Source of the DNA: Patellaria atrata CBS 101060
Taxonomy: Eukaryota; Ascomycota; Dothideomycetes; Patellariales; Patellariaceae
Direction of reading: 5' to 3'
Length of the DNA: 64,000 nucleotides
Assembly: GCA_010093705.1 (NCBI GenBank)
Contig: MU006091.1
Location: forward strand, 1,044,702 to 1,108,701
In this document: one piece after another, positions 52,407-64,000 of the stretch
Numbering within the stretch: the first letter of the stretch is position 1
Layout of the letters: every line of letters begins with the position of its first letter
Notes under the pieces: model-generated
What the model saw: only the letters and a program-made list of their open reading frames with translations
Database searches by the model: none
Told to the model about the DNA's origin: nothing
Program-made: the position numbers and the translations under genes

Positions 52407-55064
52407 TCAGGTGCATAAGTGCGCTGGTAGGTGGGGAATAGGCGGGGAATAAAAAAACTTAGATATTCGAGCGACCCGAGCGCAGAGATACTGAAGAGGG
52501 TGTACGAGAGCAACTCCCACACGTCGGAAACGAGAGAGTGTTTTACTCAGGTAAGGAAATGAGAAATACGAGGCTGAAGATTGAGAGAATATCGGTACTG
52601 ACCTCCAGATTCTAGCGCGCATATCGCCGCTGCCGGTTGCGAATAGATTACCGCTGGGTCCAGGAGCGACGGAGATGACTACAAAGGAGATGGATGTGTT
52701 AGCACGTGCTACAGTATCTCAACAACAGTCGATCGCCTTAAAGCCTCAATTTCGCGCCCCACACTGTGGCTTTGTACAAGAGAAGTTGGTGCGACATCCA
52801 TGACATACCTGAATTCTTGTGCCCTTGAAGCATGAGCTGGGCGACGCCGGTGGCCGGATCCCAGAATTGTACTCCGCGATCTTTCGAGCCGCTGAGAACC
52901 CACTGACCGTTTGGTGTCAAAGCGACGCTCAAGACAAAGTCCTATAACATCCAATCAGCAATGTAATGAAAGGCCACGGTGAGAACAACTGGTATGAACA
53001 AAGTGGAAAGAGGTACAATCGATTCATGTGGAATAATGAGGAGTGTGCCTTACCTTGTGACCTTCGAATGTCCTGATGCACTTACCACCCCGAGGACCGC
53101 CTCCTGCGACAACACGGGGTGGTGCACTCAATTCCCAAAGTTTGATAGTCTTGTCTAAGCTGCCACTGACAATGTCCGTGCCGTTGGGAGCGAAAGCAAC
53201 AGAGTACACGCTGTCCTTATGACCAACTTCTCCTTCCAGGCGTTCCACAAGGTAACCAGTTTGAGTATCCCATACTCGAACACTCTTGTCGAGGGAACCT
53301 GCTGCCACAAAACGGTTATCAGGAGAAATCGCAACGGTAGTAACTCCATCTTCAATCTGTAGAGAGAGCATTTGCTGATTGTTCTCAATATCCCATAGGC
53401 GTACCGTGCGGTCACCACTGCCGGATGCGATCATGCGCCCATTGCGAGAGTAGTCCAGAGAATAGATGTCTTGATCATGCCCGGTAAATTGATGTTTAAT
53501 AGATCGGCTATGGATATCCCACACCTACGATCTTCGTTAGCTTCATGTCGAAAATACACGATGCGTAGAATCTCACATACCCTGATGATTCTATCCTCAG
53601 CGCCGGTGGCGAGGAATCTTCCATCGGGGCTGAAACAGACGCTACGAATATACAGATCACCATCTTCTGGAATATTGGGATCTTGTAGATGCGTCACTAG
53701 AGAACCAGTCTCCACATCAAATATCTGAGCAGAGCGATTACAACCAGTAGCAACATATCTACCGTCGGCACTGAATCGGACACAGCAGACAACACTCTGG
53801 TGTGGAAGGGTATGGACCAAATCAACATCAAGAACACGTCTAGTCTTAGGATTGAAAATCGCAAACCAATCCTGTCCTACACGTTTGAGCTCATCAGGCA
53901 TACGTTCCGGGTCCAAGTCAGAGAGAGAATTGCCCACGTCGCGCATTTCAAACTGCTGAGATGGTGGATGCTGCGGTGGGATTCGAGAGACTTGACTCTG
54001 CTGCGGAGGAGGGGTAGGTCGTGGTACCTGTGGAGAACCAGGATACGGTGCTGCTTGAGTTTGTTGGGGAGTAGCTGGGCCTACTGGACCACGCCCTGGG
54101 CCAGCACGTGGCTTACCTGGGCCGGGTGATGCGGTCGTCTGAGGTGCCTGTTGACCGTAACCTAAGATGAACGTTAGTTGGACTATGGAAGAACAACCCC
54201 ATGTTCCTATTTTAGACGGAGGTTGTCGGCTTACTTGGGTTTTCTAATTTCACGGTCGTCCGAGGAGCGTTCATTGGATACTCACCATTAACAGGGCCGG
54301 GTTGATAGCCAGGGAATGGCGCGTGTGATGGAGGTCCAGGAGCTGGATTCAAGCCTGGAGGGCCATGAGGCATTTGCCCAGGCAGCCCTTGGGACTGAGG
54401 CTGTTCCTGGGGTGGAGGAGCGAGTCCAGGTCCACCATGAGCGGCCGCACCTGCCATTATCCCACCGAAGAGGTTGCTTGGACCATGACCGATTGCTGGA
54501 GGAGGTGGTTGCGAAGGACCAACGTGTGAGCCTCCAACGTGCGATGATTGACTAGCACCTCCACGTGCTTCGAGTTCCCGTCGAAGTTGGGTGATATCCT
54601 CTTCGTATCTAGCTCCTCGTTAGTATCAAATCGACGTGTGAACATTGTTTTTGCGGTCGTGGTTGTACATACTTGGCCTTCAAGGCAAGATGCTGCTGCT
54701 CAAGTTGAAAGACCTTCTGACGGACTAAGTCCATTTCTTGAACTTGCGCATGGACTATGGATCGCTGTCAGTAACATTCGTTTGCAAGCTTTGACGTTCA
54801 ATATAGGATCATTTCCAAAGTAATGCATAGCAAGTAATCTAAGCTGTATGTGGACTCGAGTAAAATTGTACTTTCGGGTTACTTTGCGCGGACAGATAAT
54901 GGGTAGTTACATAGACTTTACGGAATACTGTAGAACTCACGTTGACGTTCATACTCTGTCGCACGCCCAGCTTCAGTATCGAATTCCTGGCGAATGCCTT
55001 CCAAAAGCTCGGTCAATCGGTTATTTGGCGCTCCCGGCACCATACCGCGATGGGCGTTATACAT
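52407..55064 (-). CDS. TUP1: Transcriptional corepressor Tup1/RcoA (RCO-1)
   Basis: Multi-exon minus-strand gene starting at 55064 with [20 protein letters not shown]. The N-terminal tetramerisation coiled coil continues through [17 protein letters not shown] and [14 protein letters not shown] Pro/Gly/Gln-rich linker follows. The conserved [20 protein letters not shown] precedes a seven-blade WD40 propeller, including [60 protein letters not shown] and [20 protein letters not shown]. The last blade is [19 protein letters not shown] at about 52670-52604. With Ssn6/Cyc8 this protein represses glucose-, development- and stress-regulated genes. The last coding bases are uncertain. A GTCAGT donor follows RARIW at 52602, and the final short exon was not identified. 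The left boundary given is the limit of the read-through frame. Confidence 0.92.
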
Positions 55065-56389
55065 CTTTCAAAATGGATGGCAAACAACAAACTGTTGGTA
55101 GGTATACCGTGCTCCACGCGCAGTTTATATAGACCTATAGGAATGGGCAGATGAACCTCCTGATCATAAAGCTCAATCTATCGCGCCTGTAGTCGTGCTC
55201 GTCTGGTAGGGGGCTTTTGTCGTGTGGTTCCAACGTCGATGCAGTCAGACGGGATACAGGTAGAGAGTTATCAGACGAGGCTCGCGATCCCTGGGATTGG
55301 ACGAGTACGGGTCAGAATCTGTCGCGACAATGTGGTTGATTTCGGACGAGATGGTTGAGGGGGTTTGGGGGGGAGTGGAGATGGAGAATAATGAGCGAAA
55401 GGAAAGCGAAAGAGCAGCTCAACCTCAGGCGGAATGATTTGGGAGTCTTGGAAGATCAAGGCTCAAGGGCTCAACCTAAAAGAAGTCCAGTCCAGGGCCT
55501 CAAGGCTGTTTGGCCTCATGGCTTGGGGCGTAAGTTTCTCGGTAATGTAGACCCCTGCTGGATGCGTTCACGGACCACACACGTCTGTATTGTGGAACAC
55601 AAGCACCTGTACTGTGTTACGTACGGTAAACTAAGCGGGAGTACGACATACAGGTCGGGTTATTGTTAGTATTACGGTATTTTATGGTCCGTTTCTTATA
55701 GACAATCAAATCAAGCGTCTAAAGTAGCATCATTCTGTACTGTACTCTTCTCCGTACCTGTAACTAACAGCTTCTAGGTAGGTTCTTGTAAACTCGGGTA
55801 ACCATCCGACGGGAGAGATCCATGCGGCGTTCTTACATCGACCAATCGGTCCCAGTAGTTCTATGGTAAGCGATCTGCCTGTCCTGCCCAATGTTCATCC
55901 TGTTCAGGATTAACGTCAGATCGTTCATTCTTCGGCTATACAGAGGTATATTCATAAGAGACAACCACCACCCATCATCTTCTCATCATCCCAAAGTAAC
56001 GGGGCCGAATATTCGTCGTATCAACAGCAAAGTAACATGGATTAGATGTCTCCTTGTGCATCCTCCTTATGATGATAGACCATTGGAGTAAGTTCATCAT
56101 GATAGAATGAATTGAACCGTGTTTGATACTTGAAAAATGCAGAGTTCTGTAAAAGAATAGAGACACTTCTTGATAAATCATGCAGGAGTATCACGCGTAA
56201 GTATTTTCGGAGGGCTAGGTGTCCAATCTCATACCGTATCCTTCAGCAAGTCTTGACTCTTCTTGACGGGAGTACCATAATCGACTACGCTCCTTGCACT
56301 GAGCTATTTTCATCCCATCTACCTCGTCCATTTCGTCCTCCGTGTACATAGGTTTCCTTCTAGTCACGTATTCACTAGAAATAGTTAGG
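55065..56389. other. Intergenic between TUP1 and the ccg-9-like relic
   Basis: Divergent spacing. A TACTGTAC copy lies at 55738-55745, 0.67 kb upstream of TUP1. Any 5' exons of the ccg-9-like gene would lie in its right third (56130-56390), but I could not assign them. Confidence 0.45.
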
Positions 56390-58888
56390 GATACCATGCG
56401 TGAAGACCCCTCCAAATATCATCCGCGGGATTGCGCCTGGTATACAGCGGATACGCCCAATGCCCTAGAGGAGCTCCTTCACGGCTTTGAGGCCCAATCC
56501 TCAGTCTCGCATCTGAGGAAGCTTGACGAAGCTAGGTCTTCCAAGAAGCACTCAGTCGATTTGCAGGTAAGAATATCTGTATAACCAAAATGATTCCGAC
56601 AAATGCTAAGCTTGCATGGATCACGCAGCCGCTTTCTAAGGTATCTCCATGTCCAGAGTAGAGGAGGATATGATACTACTAGGACTCGCTATTCACGATA
56701 GAACATATTGCACCGACCTCACGGTCCAAACGATCAGCCGCTCACCTAGGACGTCTCACGGCGACCAAGGACATGACGCCACGGCGGACTATGTCACTTT
56801 TTATGTACGAAAGTATGCTGGAGAGCATCTATATAAGTTCATCGGCGCTGGTATCGCAGAGAAATCTTTACAGCTAAGCCCACAACTCTCAACAAAACTG
56901 TGGTGGGAGCTTGACATTGTGTCTATGGTCTTTAAGAAGCAGCCTGTTCCATCCCAGGAAGAGGAAGTTTACACAAGTCCTGATGAAGAAGCGGATTCAA
57001 TGGCTAGAAAGTGTATGATATGAAGCAAAAACTCCTACCTCTTCTTCTCGTCGTGACATTCCCTACGCTGGCGCTCAACGCGGCTTAGATCTCCGATGTA
57101 AACGAAGTAAAAAGAGTACGGATGGCCTTCAAGTGTACAATCATACAGGCAATAGGCGCTGGTTGAGGTTGCAGAACAGAAAATTCTCAGAAGCAGGTGT
57201 CCGCTGGTCAAAGTCTAATAACCGTAATGGAGAAATAATATCCACTTCCAACTGACATGATGATAGGCACTTCGGACCAAACCAGCAACCCCAACCACAG
57301 ATTGGATATCGGAACGAAGTCAAAGTGGATGTAAGTAGCTTAATTAGGATGATATTATCTCAACAGTATGCTGATTCCGTGAGTCAACGCACTTGGGACG
57401 CGACTATGAAGTTCGCCAAGTCTCTCAAGAAACGTAACACCCGCATAGCATTTTTCAACAGCACACCACAGGGTGGTGGAGTAGCCTTGATGCGACACGC
57501 TTTAGTCCGATTCTTGCGCTTATCGGTGTAGATGTCAAGTGGTAGGTATCATTCGCCCGTTACCGCGTTCATTATCTGAGTCAATTACCTTTAGTTACGT
57601 ACCGAACCCCAAACCAAAGGTTTATCATATAACTAAGACAAATCACAACGTACTATAAGGAGTAGGACCGCCTAATGAACAACTGTCAGAGGACCAGATA
57701 ACTACTCTGACCGCTTGGTGCGAGCGAAACGCGGAGAGATTCTGGATGAAGGATTGGGGGCCGTTATCTCATCATACGAAGGGTGGAGCAGATATCATTA
57801 TCGTTGACGACACTCAAATGCCTATGTTGGTCACATTAGCTAAAGGGGTAGATCCCGAACGTCCAGTAGTCTTCAGAAGTCACAATCAGGTCCGCTCAGA
57901 CTTACCAGACACACCGGGTACACCAACAGCCGAAGTGTGGGATTTGCTTTGGAATCTCGTCAAACGTGCCGACCTCTTCGTCAGCAATCCGGTTCGCGAG
58001 TTTGTACCTTGTTCCGTTGACTTCAAAACCGTAGGTTATCTACTTACTGCGACAGATTGGCTTGATGGCCTCAACAAGCCCATCAGTGACTGGGATTCCC
58101 AATACTATTTCCACATTCTAAACACGGAATACTACAAGGGGAATATACCGGAGTTGGAGTATCCTGGTCGTGACTATATCGTACAGATTGCCCGTTTCGA
58201 TCCATCAAAAGGCATCCCGGATGTACTTGCCTCGTACGCAGAACTCCGTCGCAAGTATATGAGTAGCATGTCTATTGGCGACATCCCACAACTGGTGATA
58301 GCTGGTCATGGCGCGATAGATGATCCAGATGGTACGCGAATTCTGGACGAAACGCTGCAGCTGTTGGACACTAAATACAAAGACCTAAAGAAGGACGTTC
58401 TCGTCATGCGTCTTGGACCTATAGATCAGATCCTCAATACTCTCATGTCTCATGCGGAGGTTGCCCTCCAGCTCTCGACTCGAGAGGAATTTGAAGTCAA
58501 AGTTTCCGAAGCCTTACATAAAGGAATCCCCATAATCGCGACAAAAGCTGGAGGGATTCCCCTATAAGTCAACCACAATGAGAGCAGCTTTCTGGTTGGG
58601 CATGGAGACATTAGTACCGTTGCAAAGTATCTCAATGATTTACTTACCGACAGCGAATTGTACACGAGGATGAGTGAGTATGCCGCAAGTCATGTCAGCG
58701 ACGAGGTTAGCACCGTGGGTAATGCACTCAGTTGGTTCTACCTCGTGGATACGTTAACGAAGGGGGAGAAGTTGGAGCCCAACTGCAGATGGATCAATGA
58801 TATGACTAGGGAGGTCGCGGGAGTTCCATATGAAGACAGGGAGACCAAACTTCCTAGGGACGAAAAATTGAACCTACAGTCTAAGTAG
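56390..58888 (+). pseudogene. ccg-9: Decayed ccg-9-type trehalose synthase/phosphorylase
   Basis: The translated stretch follows the Neurospora clock-controlled Ccg-9 family, GT4-like enzymes of about 700 residues. It includes IYRS-like VFRSHNQVRSDLP, TDWLDGLNKPISDWDSQYYF, DYIVQIARFDPSKGI, LVIAGHGAIDDPDG, QLSTREEFEVKVSEALHKGI and IIATKAGGIPL, ending MSEYAASHVSDEVSTVGNAL. Upstream parts include DADSMARK-like sequence near 57000 and RIAFFNSTPQGGGVALMRHA near 57460. The frame is broken. One base seems lost near 57518, where LRL should continue as GVDVKWYVPNPKP. In-frame stops replace glutamine at 57656-57658 (HNVL-stop-GV) and 58565-58567 (GGIPL-stop-V). Both are TAA where CAA is expected. The 5' part could not be modelled. 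Alternatives are assembly errors or a strain-specific null. Confidence 0.8.
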
Positions 58889-59532
58889 GAAACATTTATT
58901 ACAGAATGTAGGGACCTAAGCAATCTACCAGTGGATAACATAATGCATTACCATCCCTCCCTTAGGTTGAAGTCAACAACAAAACCTCGCTTTAAAGCCA
59001 TAGAATGCCGTAATTGAAGAGCTTATGGGCAATAAGGTAGTAATATGATGAAGACGTAATATCTTAAAGAACTGCCTTGTCCAAACAGTCCTTGATCTAC
59101 AAAACGGAATATAATAACCCAGGTGTGCACCAGCATTAACCTAATAGTATTAATTCAGTGCATACTGTACTCTGAGGCTGGTGAGGTGATATTGTTGCTT
59201 AGTCAATGGCTTAGTCAGTTACTCAAATACAAACGGTGAACTCGAAGTCCAATTCTAAGTGCACCAATCGGTAAATTTTCGGAATTATGCAGAGATCGGA
59301 TTGTGGCTCAAGCTCCCTGCAGCCGCACAACTCTCCACCAAAGTTTTTCTACCAACCTGACGTCCACTTACTTTCTCACAACCTCAACCTTCTCAACTGT
59401 CGCACAATTTATTTACCTCGCGGCGCATTTCTTATTCGTTATTCACTTCTTGACTAATAGAGTAGTCTCTATTCACTACACCCTTACGTCCACACATCTC
59501 TCTATTCTCCATCACCCAAAGAAGCCGATATA
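58889..59532. promoter_or_regulatory. Upstream region of CBF5
   Basis: No coding signal. A TACTGTAC copy lies at 59163-59170, 363 bp upstream of the ATG. A pyrimidine-rich leader precedes 59533. Confidence 0.45.
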
Positions 59533-61189
59533 ATGGCTACGGAAGACTTGATCGTTAAACCTTCAAGCGAGAAACCTACCGTTGATGAGAGTAAAATGCC
59601 GGCTCTACTAAGGAATTTCAATTCCAGTGCGTTTTTTGTCCTCTGCCTCCCACCTATCTGATCGGTGGTAACTGATGGTGATTTCCAGTGGAAATTCTAA
59701 ACGCAGACCATACCCCGATCGAAGGTTCTGGCAGCGAGCCGCAAAACCGGAAACTTTCAGATTACATCAGCTATGGTGTAATTAACCTGGATAAGAATTC
59801 GAATCCTTCAAGTCATGAAGTAGTCTCCTGGGTGAAGAAGACTCTAAGGCAAGCAAACTTCTCCTTCAAGGATTAACCATCTAACCTGCGCATTTAAAGG
59901 GTACAAAAGACTGGCCACAGTGGAACGCTTGATCCCAAAGTCACAGGTGTTTTAATCGTCGCGATTGATCGCGCAACGCGTCTAGTAAAGTCACAGCAAG
60001 GCGCCGGTAAGGAGTACATCTGCGTATGCACGTTTCACAACAAGTTGCCTGGTGGGGAAGCACAATTTCGCCGCACGCTAGAAATCTTGACTGGGACCCT
60101 CCTCCAGAGGCCTCCAGTTATCTCGGCTGTAAAACGCGTGCTCCGCACGCGTACAACGACTATCTGTGAGGTCCTGGAATACGAGGATCAGCGTAACATG
60201 GCAATCTTCAGAGTCGAATGTGAAGCTGGGACATATATTCGGTCTCTTTGTGTTCACTTGGGTATCTTGACCGGTGCCGGTGCGCACATGGAAGAGCTTC
60301 GTCGCACCCGAAGCGGCGTCATGGACGAATACACGCATTTCATGACAATGCAAGACGTCCATGATGCTCAGCACTTGTATGACACCGTAAAGGATGAAGC
60401 TTACCTGCGCACAGTTATCCAACCCTTGGAAAGTATTCTAGTAGGCTACAAGCGTCTCCTCATCAAAGACACTTGTGTGAATGCGATCTGCTATGGCGCC
60501 AAGTTGATGAGGCCAGGCCTATTGCGTTACGGTTGGTTCTGCCAATGTTTTCCAATCAATCCTTGTTACTAACTAGACGTTAGACACTAACATATCTGAG
60601 GGTGACGACATTATCATGATCACATGCAAAGGCGAAGCGATCGCCTTGGGCTTTGCAGTCATGGGGTCTTCCATGATCAAGTCTACCAATCATGGTGTGA
60701 TCGCGAAAATCCGGCGTGTCATCATGGATCGCGATACATATCCCAGACGCTGGGGTCTTGGTCCTATTGCTCTCAAGAAAAAGCAAATGAAAGTTGCTGG
60801 CGAGCTCGATGTATGCTTCTATCGACGTCCTCTCTTTTACTTTACTTCAAGCTAATGTTCTTCAGAAATACGGTCGCCCGAACGATAACACCCCAAAGGA
60901 CTGGATGAAGGATTACAAGGACTATGATGTGCACCCGGACCTAGTGGACTTCGAAATTCCTGACCAGCCAGATCTTCCATTTTTTGATCCTGAGATCGAA
61001 AACCTTACCGACCCCGACAACTCTGACCACGACAAGAAGAAGTCCCATAAACGCAAACGAACCGATGAAGGCTCAGATGACAAATCTGAGAAGAAGAAGT
61101 CTAAGAAGCCCAAGAAGGACAAAAAGGAGAAGAAGGCTAGGAAGCACAAGGTTGATCAAGCTGCAACTGAAGGTCTTGAGTACGACTAG
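59533..61189 (+). CDS. CBF5: Cbf5/dyskerin, H/ACA RNP pseudouridine synthase
   Basis: Five exons (59533-59626, 59689-59848, 59900-60531, 60584-60810, 60866-61189) give 478 residues, the usual fungal length. The TruB-type core has [20 protein letters not shown] and the catalytic aspartate in [16 protein letters not shown]. It also has [42 protein letters not shown] and [14 protein letters not shown]. The PUA domain includes [18 protein letters not shown] and [14 protein letters not shown], then [13 protein letters not shown]. The tail is Lys-rich ([17 protein letters not shown]). The enzyme acts in the nucleolus on rRNA and snRNA guided by H/ACA RNAs. The second intron (59849-59899, 51 nt) is of GC-AG type, with AAG|GCAAGC at its donor. 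The sequence looks rather diverged from usual Cbf5 in several core segments. Confidence 0.95.
59849..59899 (+). other. GC-AG intron in CBF5
   Basis: The donor is AAG|GCAAGC and the acceptor TTTAAAG, with GGATTAACC and ATCTAACC as branch candidates. Splicing restores [15 protein letters not shown], the invariant Cbf5 sequence, while unspliced reading hits a stop at once. Confidence 0.88.
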
Positions 61190-62396
61190 GTCTTGGTCGC
61201 TTGGTTTCCGAATGTTGTTACGTTTTCTTGAGACGATTCATGTTCATGTGCATGTTTGTGAAAGCTGATGGCATGCTATCCGGCGTTCATACCCTGGTTG
61301 TGGTCAAGACGGGCGAAAAGGTGTTTTGGTGTCACAGGCTTTGTGCAAGTTTTCTTTGGTTGGATCATACTTTACTTATGGATTGTCCTTCTGGTCGTTT
61401 GCGATTCACATTGGTGTTTCTGGACCTGCTTCAATTTCTTGTCTATAATCTTGCCTCTTCTACGAGTAGGCGCAGGTGGCATCATCTTCATGTTCGCCCA
61501 TTGCGTACATCATTGCATACATCATTGCATACAAGAGTAGATAGTACTTTATGTGCTCTATCAGATCAGATTCAAATACAGTTCTCATCTTTGCAAAAAG
61601 CTCCCTTTTAACGTAAACTACTGCACCGCTCTGCTTTCTTCATGCTTTGACTGCCCCGCACCTGAGACTTCCAAGCGAGGCAAATAAGAGCGGCAAAAAC
61701 CAAGGGGGTGTGCTTGATGGGGGAGGATAGGTTGATGATAGCTAAGGTATCTGCAAAGATTATGGATTTGTTCCTAATAATATCCGTAGTACCACATTAT
61801 TAGAGGGAGCATCAAGATATGCAGGTCTTGAGCTTGTGGCGTTGGGGAAGTGGGTGTTTATCTATATAATACCCTTGGGGCGATTTCAAGCACGAGAGCA
61901 CTTTAAGCTATTACATATTTGAGATGAATACATATGGCGCAGATAAAAGACCTGCTTTCACCACATCCTTTTCCCCTTCATTCTTTTTGCGCTCGTTTTA
62001 TGACTAAGGGACGAGTGGTATTTAATTATTTAGGCAGTGAGGGGACCGGGATAGATATCATAGCTACTTTGTAGCACCTTCCGAGTTCGCTACTGATAGC
62101 TACCTTACCTTATTTACCTTATTTACCTTATACCCGCTATCTTGCCTTAACGGACGGGACGGTAGAGGAACAGTACCTTACTTTAACCCACAGTAGCTCT
62201 ATCTGAATCTGATAGAACAACCTAACACGTTTTGTTTTTGTTTTTGTGGGGTGTTGGACCATTTACATCATTTATCTTTTCCCCTCCATTCTAAATACAA
62301 AACTAAACAACCCGGTTTTTTTTTGGTTTTTTTGTTTTTTTGAGGAATTCGGAAGTGAAAGAGGCCTAACTGCGAGATATTTTGTTCAGGGAGCGC
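61190..62396. other. Intergenic, 1.2 kb
   Basis: 3' region of CBF5 and the promoter of the HIG1-like gene. It contains TACCTTA-type repeats at 62100-62132 and T-rich runs (GTTTTTGTTTTTG, then long T tracts up to 62340). No gene is seen. Confidence 0.5.
62100..62132. repeat. TACCTTA/TTTACCTTA short repeats
   Basis: Four closely spaced copies of TACCTTA. The same word family is seen near 6.6 kb and at 39.7-40.4 kb. Confidence 0.7.
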
Positions 62397-63305
62397 ATGA
62401 GCTTTTTTGCCGGCTTGAGGATGAGGAGGCACGGCTCGTTGGAGAACGATGAGGAGTTGAATGCCGCGGCCTGGGAGGCGGCGAGGGGGGCTGGAGTTGG
62501 GGCTGCGAGGGTGAGTTTTGTTTATTTGTTCATTTACTTCTATCGTGTTATGGGATCGCTTTCATTTTTGAGTCGTCGAGGGAATTATGGGTTGAAGAGG
62601 GAAGAAAGAGCTTGGATTGAGCAACCCGCGGAACCTTGAGATCGCTGGTAGAAGAGATATCGGGACGCACTATCGGGTTTCTCGCAGATTTCTGGCATTT
62701 TACACTGTCTTTGTCTATGGAGGACGTTCGCACATCTATCCAGCGACCAAAAGTTTGGGCGTTCAAAGGGGATAAGAGTGCCGGATTCCCTCCGCGAACA
62801 CATCTCTCCTCTCTCCTACCAGTCTCTACGTCCTCTTCCTGTTTCACACCCCATCCCATCCATTTCTCATCCCTCATCGAACCATCCTCCGCCTCCTCAC
62901 TAACACACCACCAGTGGGGCCTCTACTCCGGCATAGCAGCCGGCGCCGCCCACCTCTACTCCCCCATCTACCGAGGCCTAACGATCCAATTCAAAGTGTA
63001 AGTTCACCCCCTCCTCCCAGATCCTTATTAACCCCCGCGTTATACCCAAACCCCCTCAAAAAAAAAAAAAAGAAAAAAAAAAAACCTAACCTGACACCCC
63101 CCACAGCTTCGTCCAAATGTCCGCAATGGTGATCGGCAGCATGGTCGAAGCGGACCGGCGCCTGCTGGCCTACGAGCGCGCCGTGAGGCACAACAAGCGC
63201 ATCCGCCGCGACACCGAAGCCTGGCGGCGCTTCGAGAACGATTTCGAGGCGCAGGGGACGCCGGGGGTTGGGAGTGAGGGGGCGGTGAAGAGAGAGGGGT
63301 CATAG
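62397..63305 (+). CDS. Small membrane protein, HIG1/Rcf2-like
   Basis: Exons 62397-62510, 62915-62997 and 63107-63305 join in phase to give 131 residues, MSFFAGLRMRRHGSLENDEE onward. After an Ala/Gly-rich helix (AWEAARGAGVGAARWGLYSG) come YSPIYRGLTIQFKVFVQMSA and MVIGSMVEADRRLLAYE. The last resembles the EADR segment seen in fungal HIG1-type, Rcf2-like mitochondrial proteins. The C-terminus is charged (RHNKRIRRDTEAWRRFENDF). A mitochondrial inner-membrane role is inferred from this weak similarity. Its first intron is 404 nt, long for this genome, and its second contains a pure A tract. An alternative start at 62382 (MFRERMSFF) is possible. Confidence 0.62.
63060..63084. repeat. A-tract inside the second intron of the HIG1-like gene
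   Basis: About 25 bases of A interrupted by a single G, 20 bases before the acceptor CACAG. Confidence 0.8.
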
Positions 63306-64000
63306 TCGTAAAGTTGCGGTAGTTAAGGAATAGAACCAGAATCAGAATCGGGCTCGTCGGGTTGCAGTCGGGCAATGGTTTGGGAAGCTGGGCGGGAAAT
63401 TGTTTCTTCGTAGGACTAGATGGGTGACGGTAGGATGAGGAAGTCTTTTTTTTTTCCCGGCGTTGGCATGGGGAAAGGGAGGCATTTGTTTCGGCGTTTG
63501 CGTATAGTACACTACACAGCCTTCTCACTACAAATCACGAAGATCTAACGAACGACAAGGGCACTATAACAACTTCTGAACAGGCACACGTTCCATATTC
63601 AACCCTATCAATTCTATCCATAGAAGCAATATACACATATACTCAAAAGGGGGTTCCAAGAAGACCGAACCAGGGCATTCCAGTCGTGTACGCATGTCCC
63701 CCACCATGTCAAAATTTCCGTGTACAAAAAGCCCACCCTGAAAGCTAGAAAAAGACTATGCAGTTTTCGAATGAGACCAAGGTATAAAACGCCGATCATG
63801 GTAGCCAGATTAAAGGTGAAAGTGATCCGTTGCCTATGTCTATTTGAACACACCAGACGCTTTTGCCGTAACCAAAGGAAAGAGAAGATGACTGTACCGA
63901 GGGGAAAGGTAAGGGAAATAGAGTGTACAGTGAAAGAGGGGAAGGTGAAGAAGAGGGTACAGGGGGAAGGGGGATGTGTAATTAAAAGAGCATCAAAACC
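63306..64000. other. Right-edge intergenic sequence
   Basis: 3' sequence of the HIG1-like gene. The last 150 bases are purine-rich (GGGGAAAGG-type). No gene can be supported up to the window edge. Confidence 0.4.

Overview
This window comes from a filamentous ascomycete (Pezizomycotina). The genes carry short introns, mostly 43 to 62 nt, with GTATGT/GTAAGT-type donors and CTAAC-like branch sites. They are spaced by long non-coding stretches and lie on both strands. The proteins have typical ascomycete families: Ycf1-type ABCC transporter, Ena-type ATPase, fungal Cbf5 with a lysine tail, RcoA/Tup1, Erg3, Ccg-9. A placement near Leotiomycetes is possible but is only an inference. I recognised no tRNA, rRNA, CRISPR, virus-like element or intact transposon.

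Layout. On the minus strand at the left are the 5' part of a SAC3 mRNA-export gene (1-1077, cut by the window edge), a YDR124W-like (DUF2841) gene (2005-4163), a large vacuolar ABCC transporter (7095-12415) and a derlin of the ER degradation pathway (13144-14491). From 16.2 to 27.2 kb are cyclin H (plus), an orphan 310-aa protein (plus), acireductone dioxygenase (minus), a GxGGAGN-repeat Par32-like protein (plus), a TXNDC9/Plp1 phosducin-like protein (minus), a GDP-mannose transporter (plus) and a small 87-aa repeat protein (plus). From 29 to 37.5 kb are an Ena-type Na+/K+ ATPase (plus), a promethin/LDO-like lipid-droplet protein (minus), RPA49 of RNA polymerase I (plus) and the sterol C-5 desaturase ERG3 (minus).

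The right half is sparse. It holds an Azf1-like C2H2 transcription factor (41355-42898, minus), about 9.5 kb with no convincing gene, the corepressor TUP1/rcoA (about 52.4-55.06 kb, minus), a decayed copy of a ccg-9 trehalose synthase/phosphorylase-type gene (about 56.4-58.9 kb, plus), CBF5 (59533-61189, plus, with a GC-AG intron) and a small HIG1/Rcf2-like membrane protein (62397-63305, plus).

The genes are mostly unrelated housekeeping functions and do not form a metabolic cluster. Several concern nutrient or stress response (Ena, Tup1, Azf1-like, Par32-like, Ccg-9-like), but nothing in the sequence shows that they act together. The most unusual signals are non-coding. A palindromic TACTGTAC/GTACAGTA motif occurs 18 times by eye, always outside coding exons. 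There is also a family of TACCTTA/TAAGGTA-type repeats, including a 12-copy GTAAG array.
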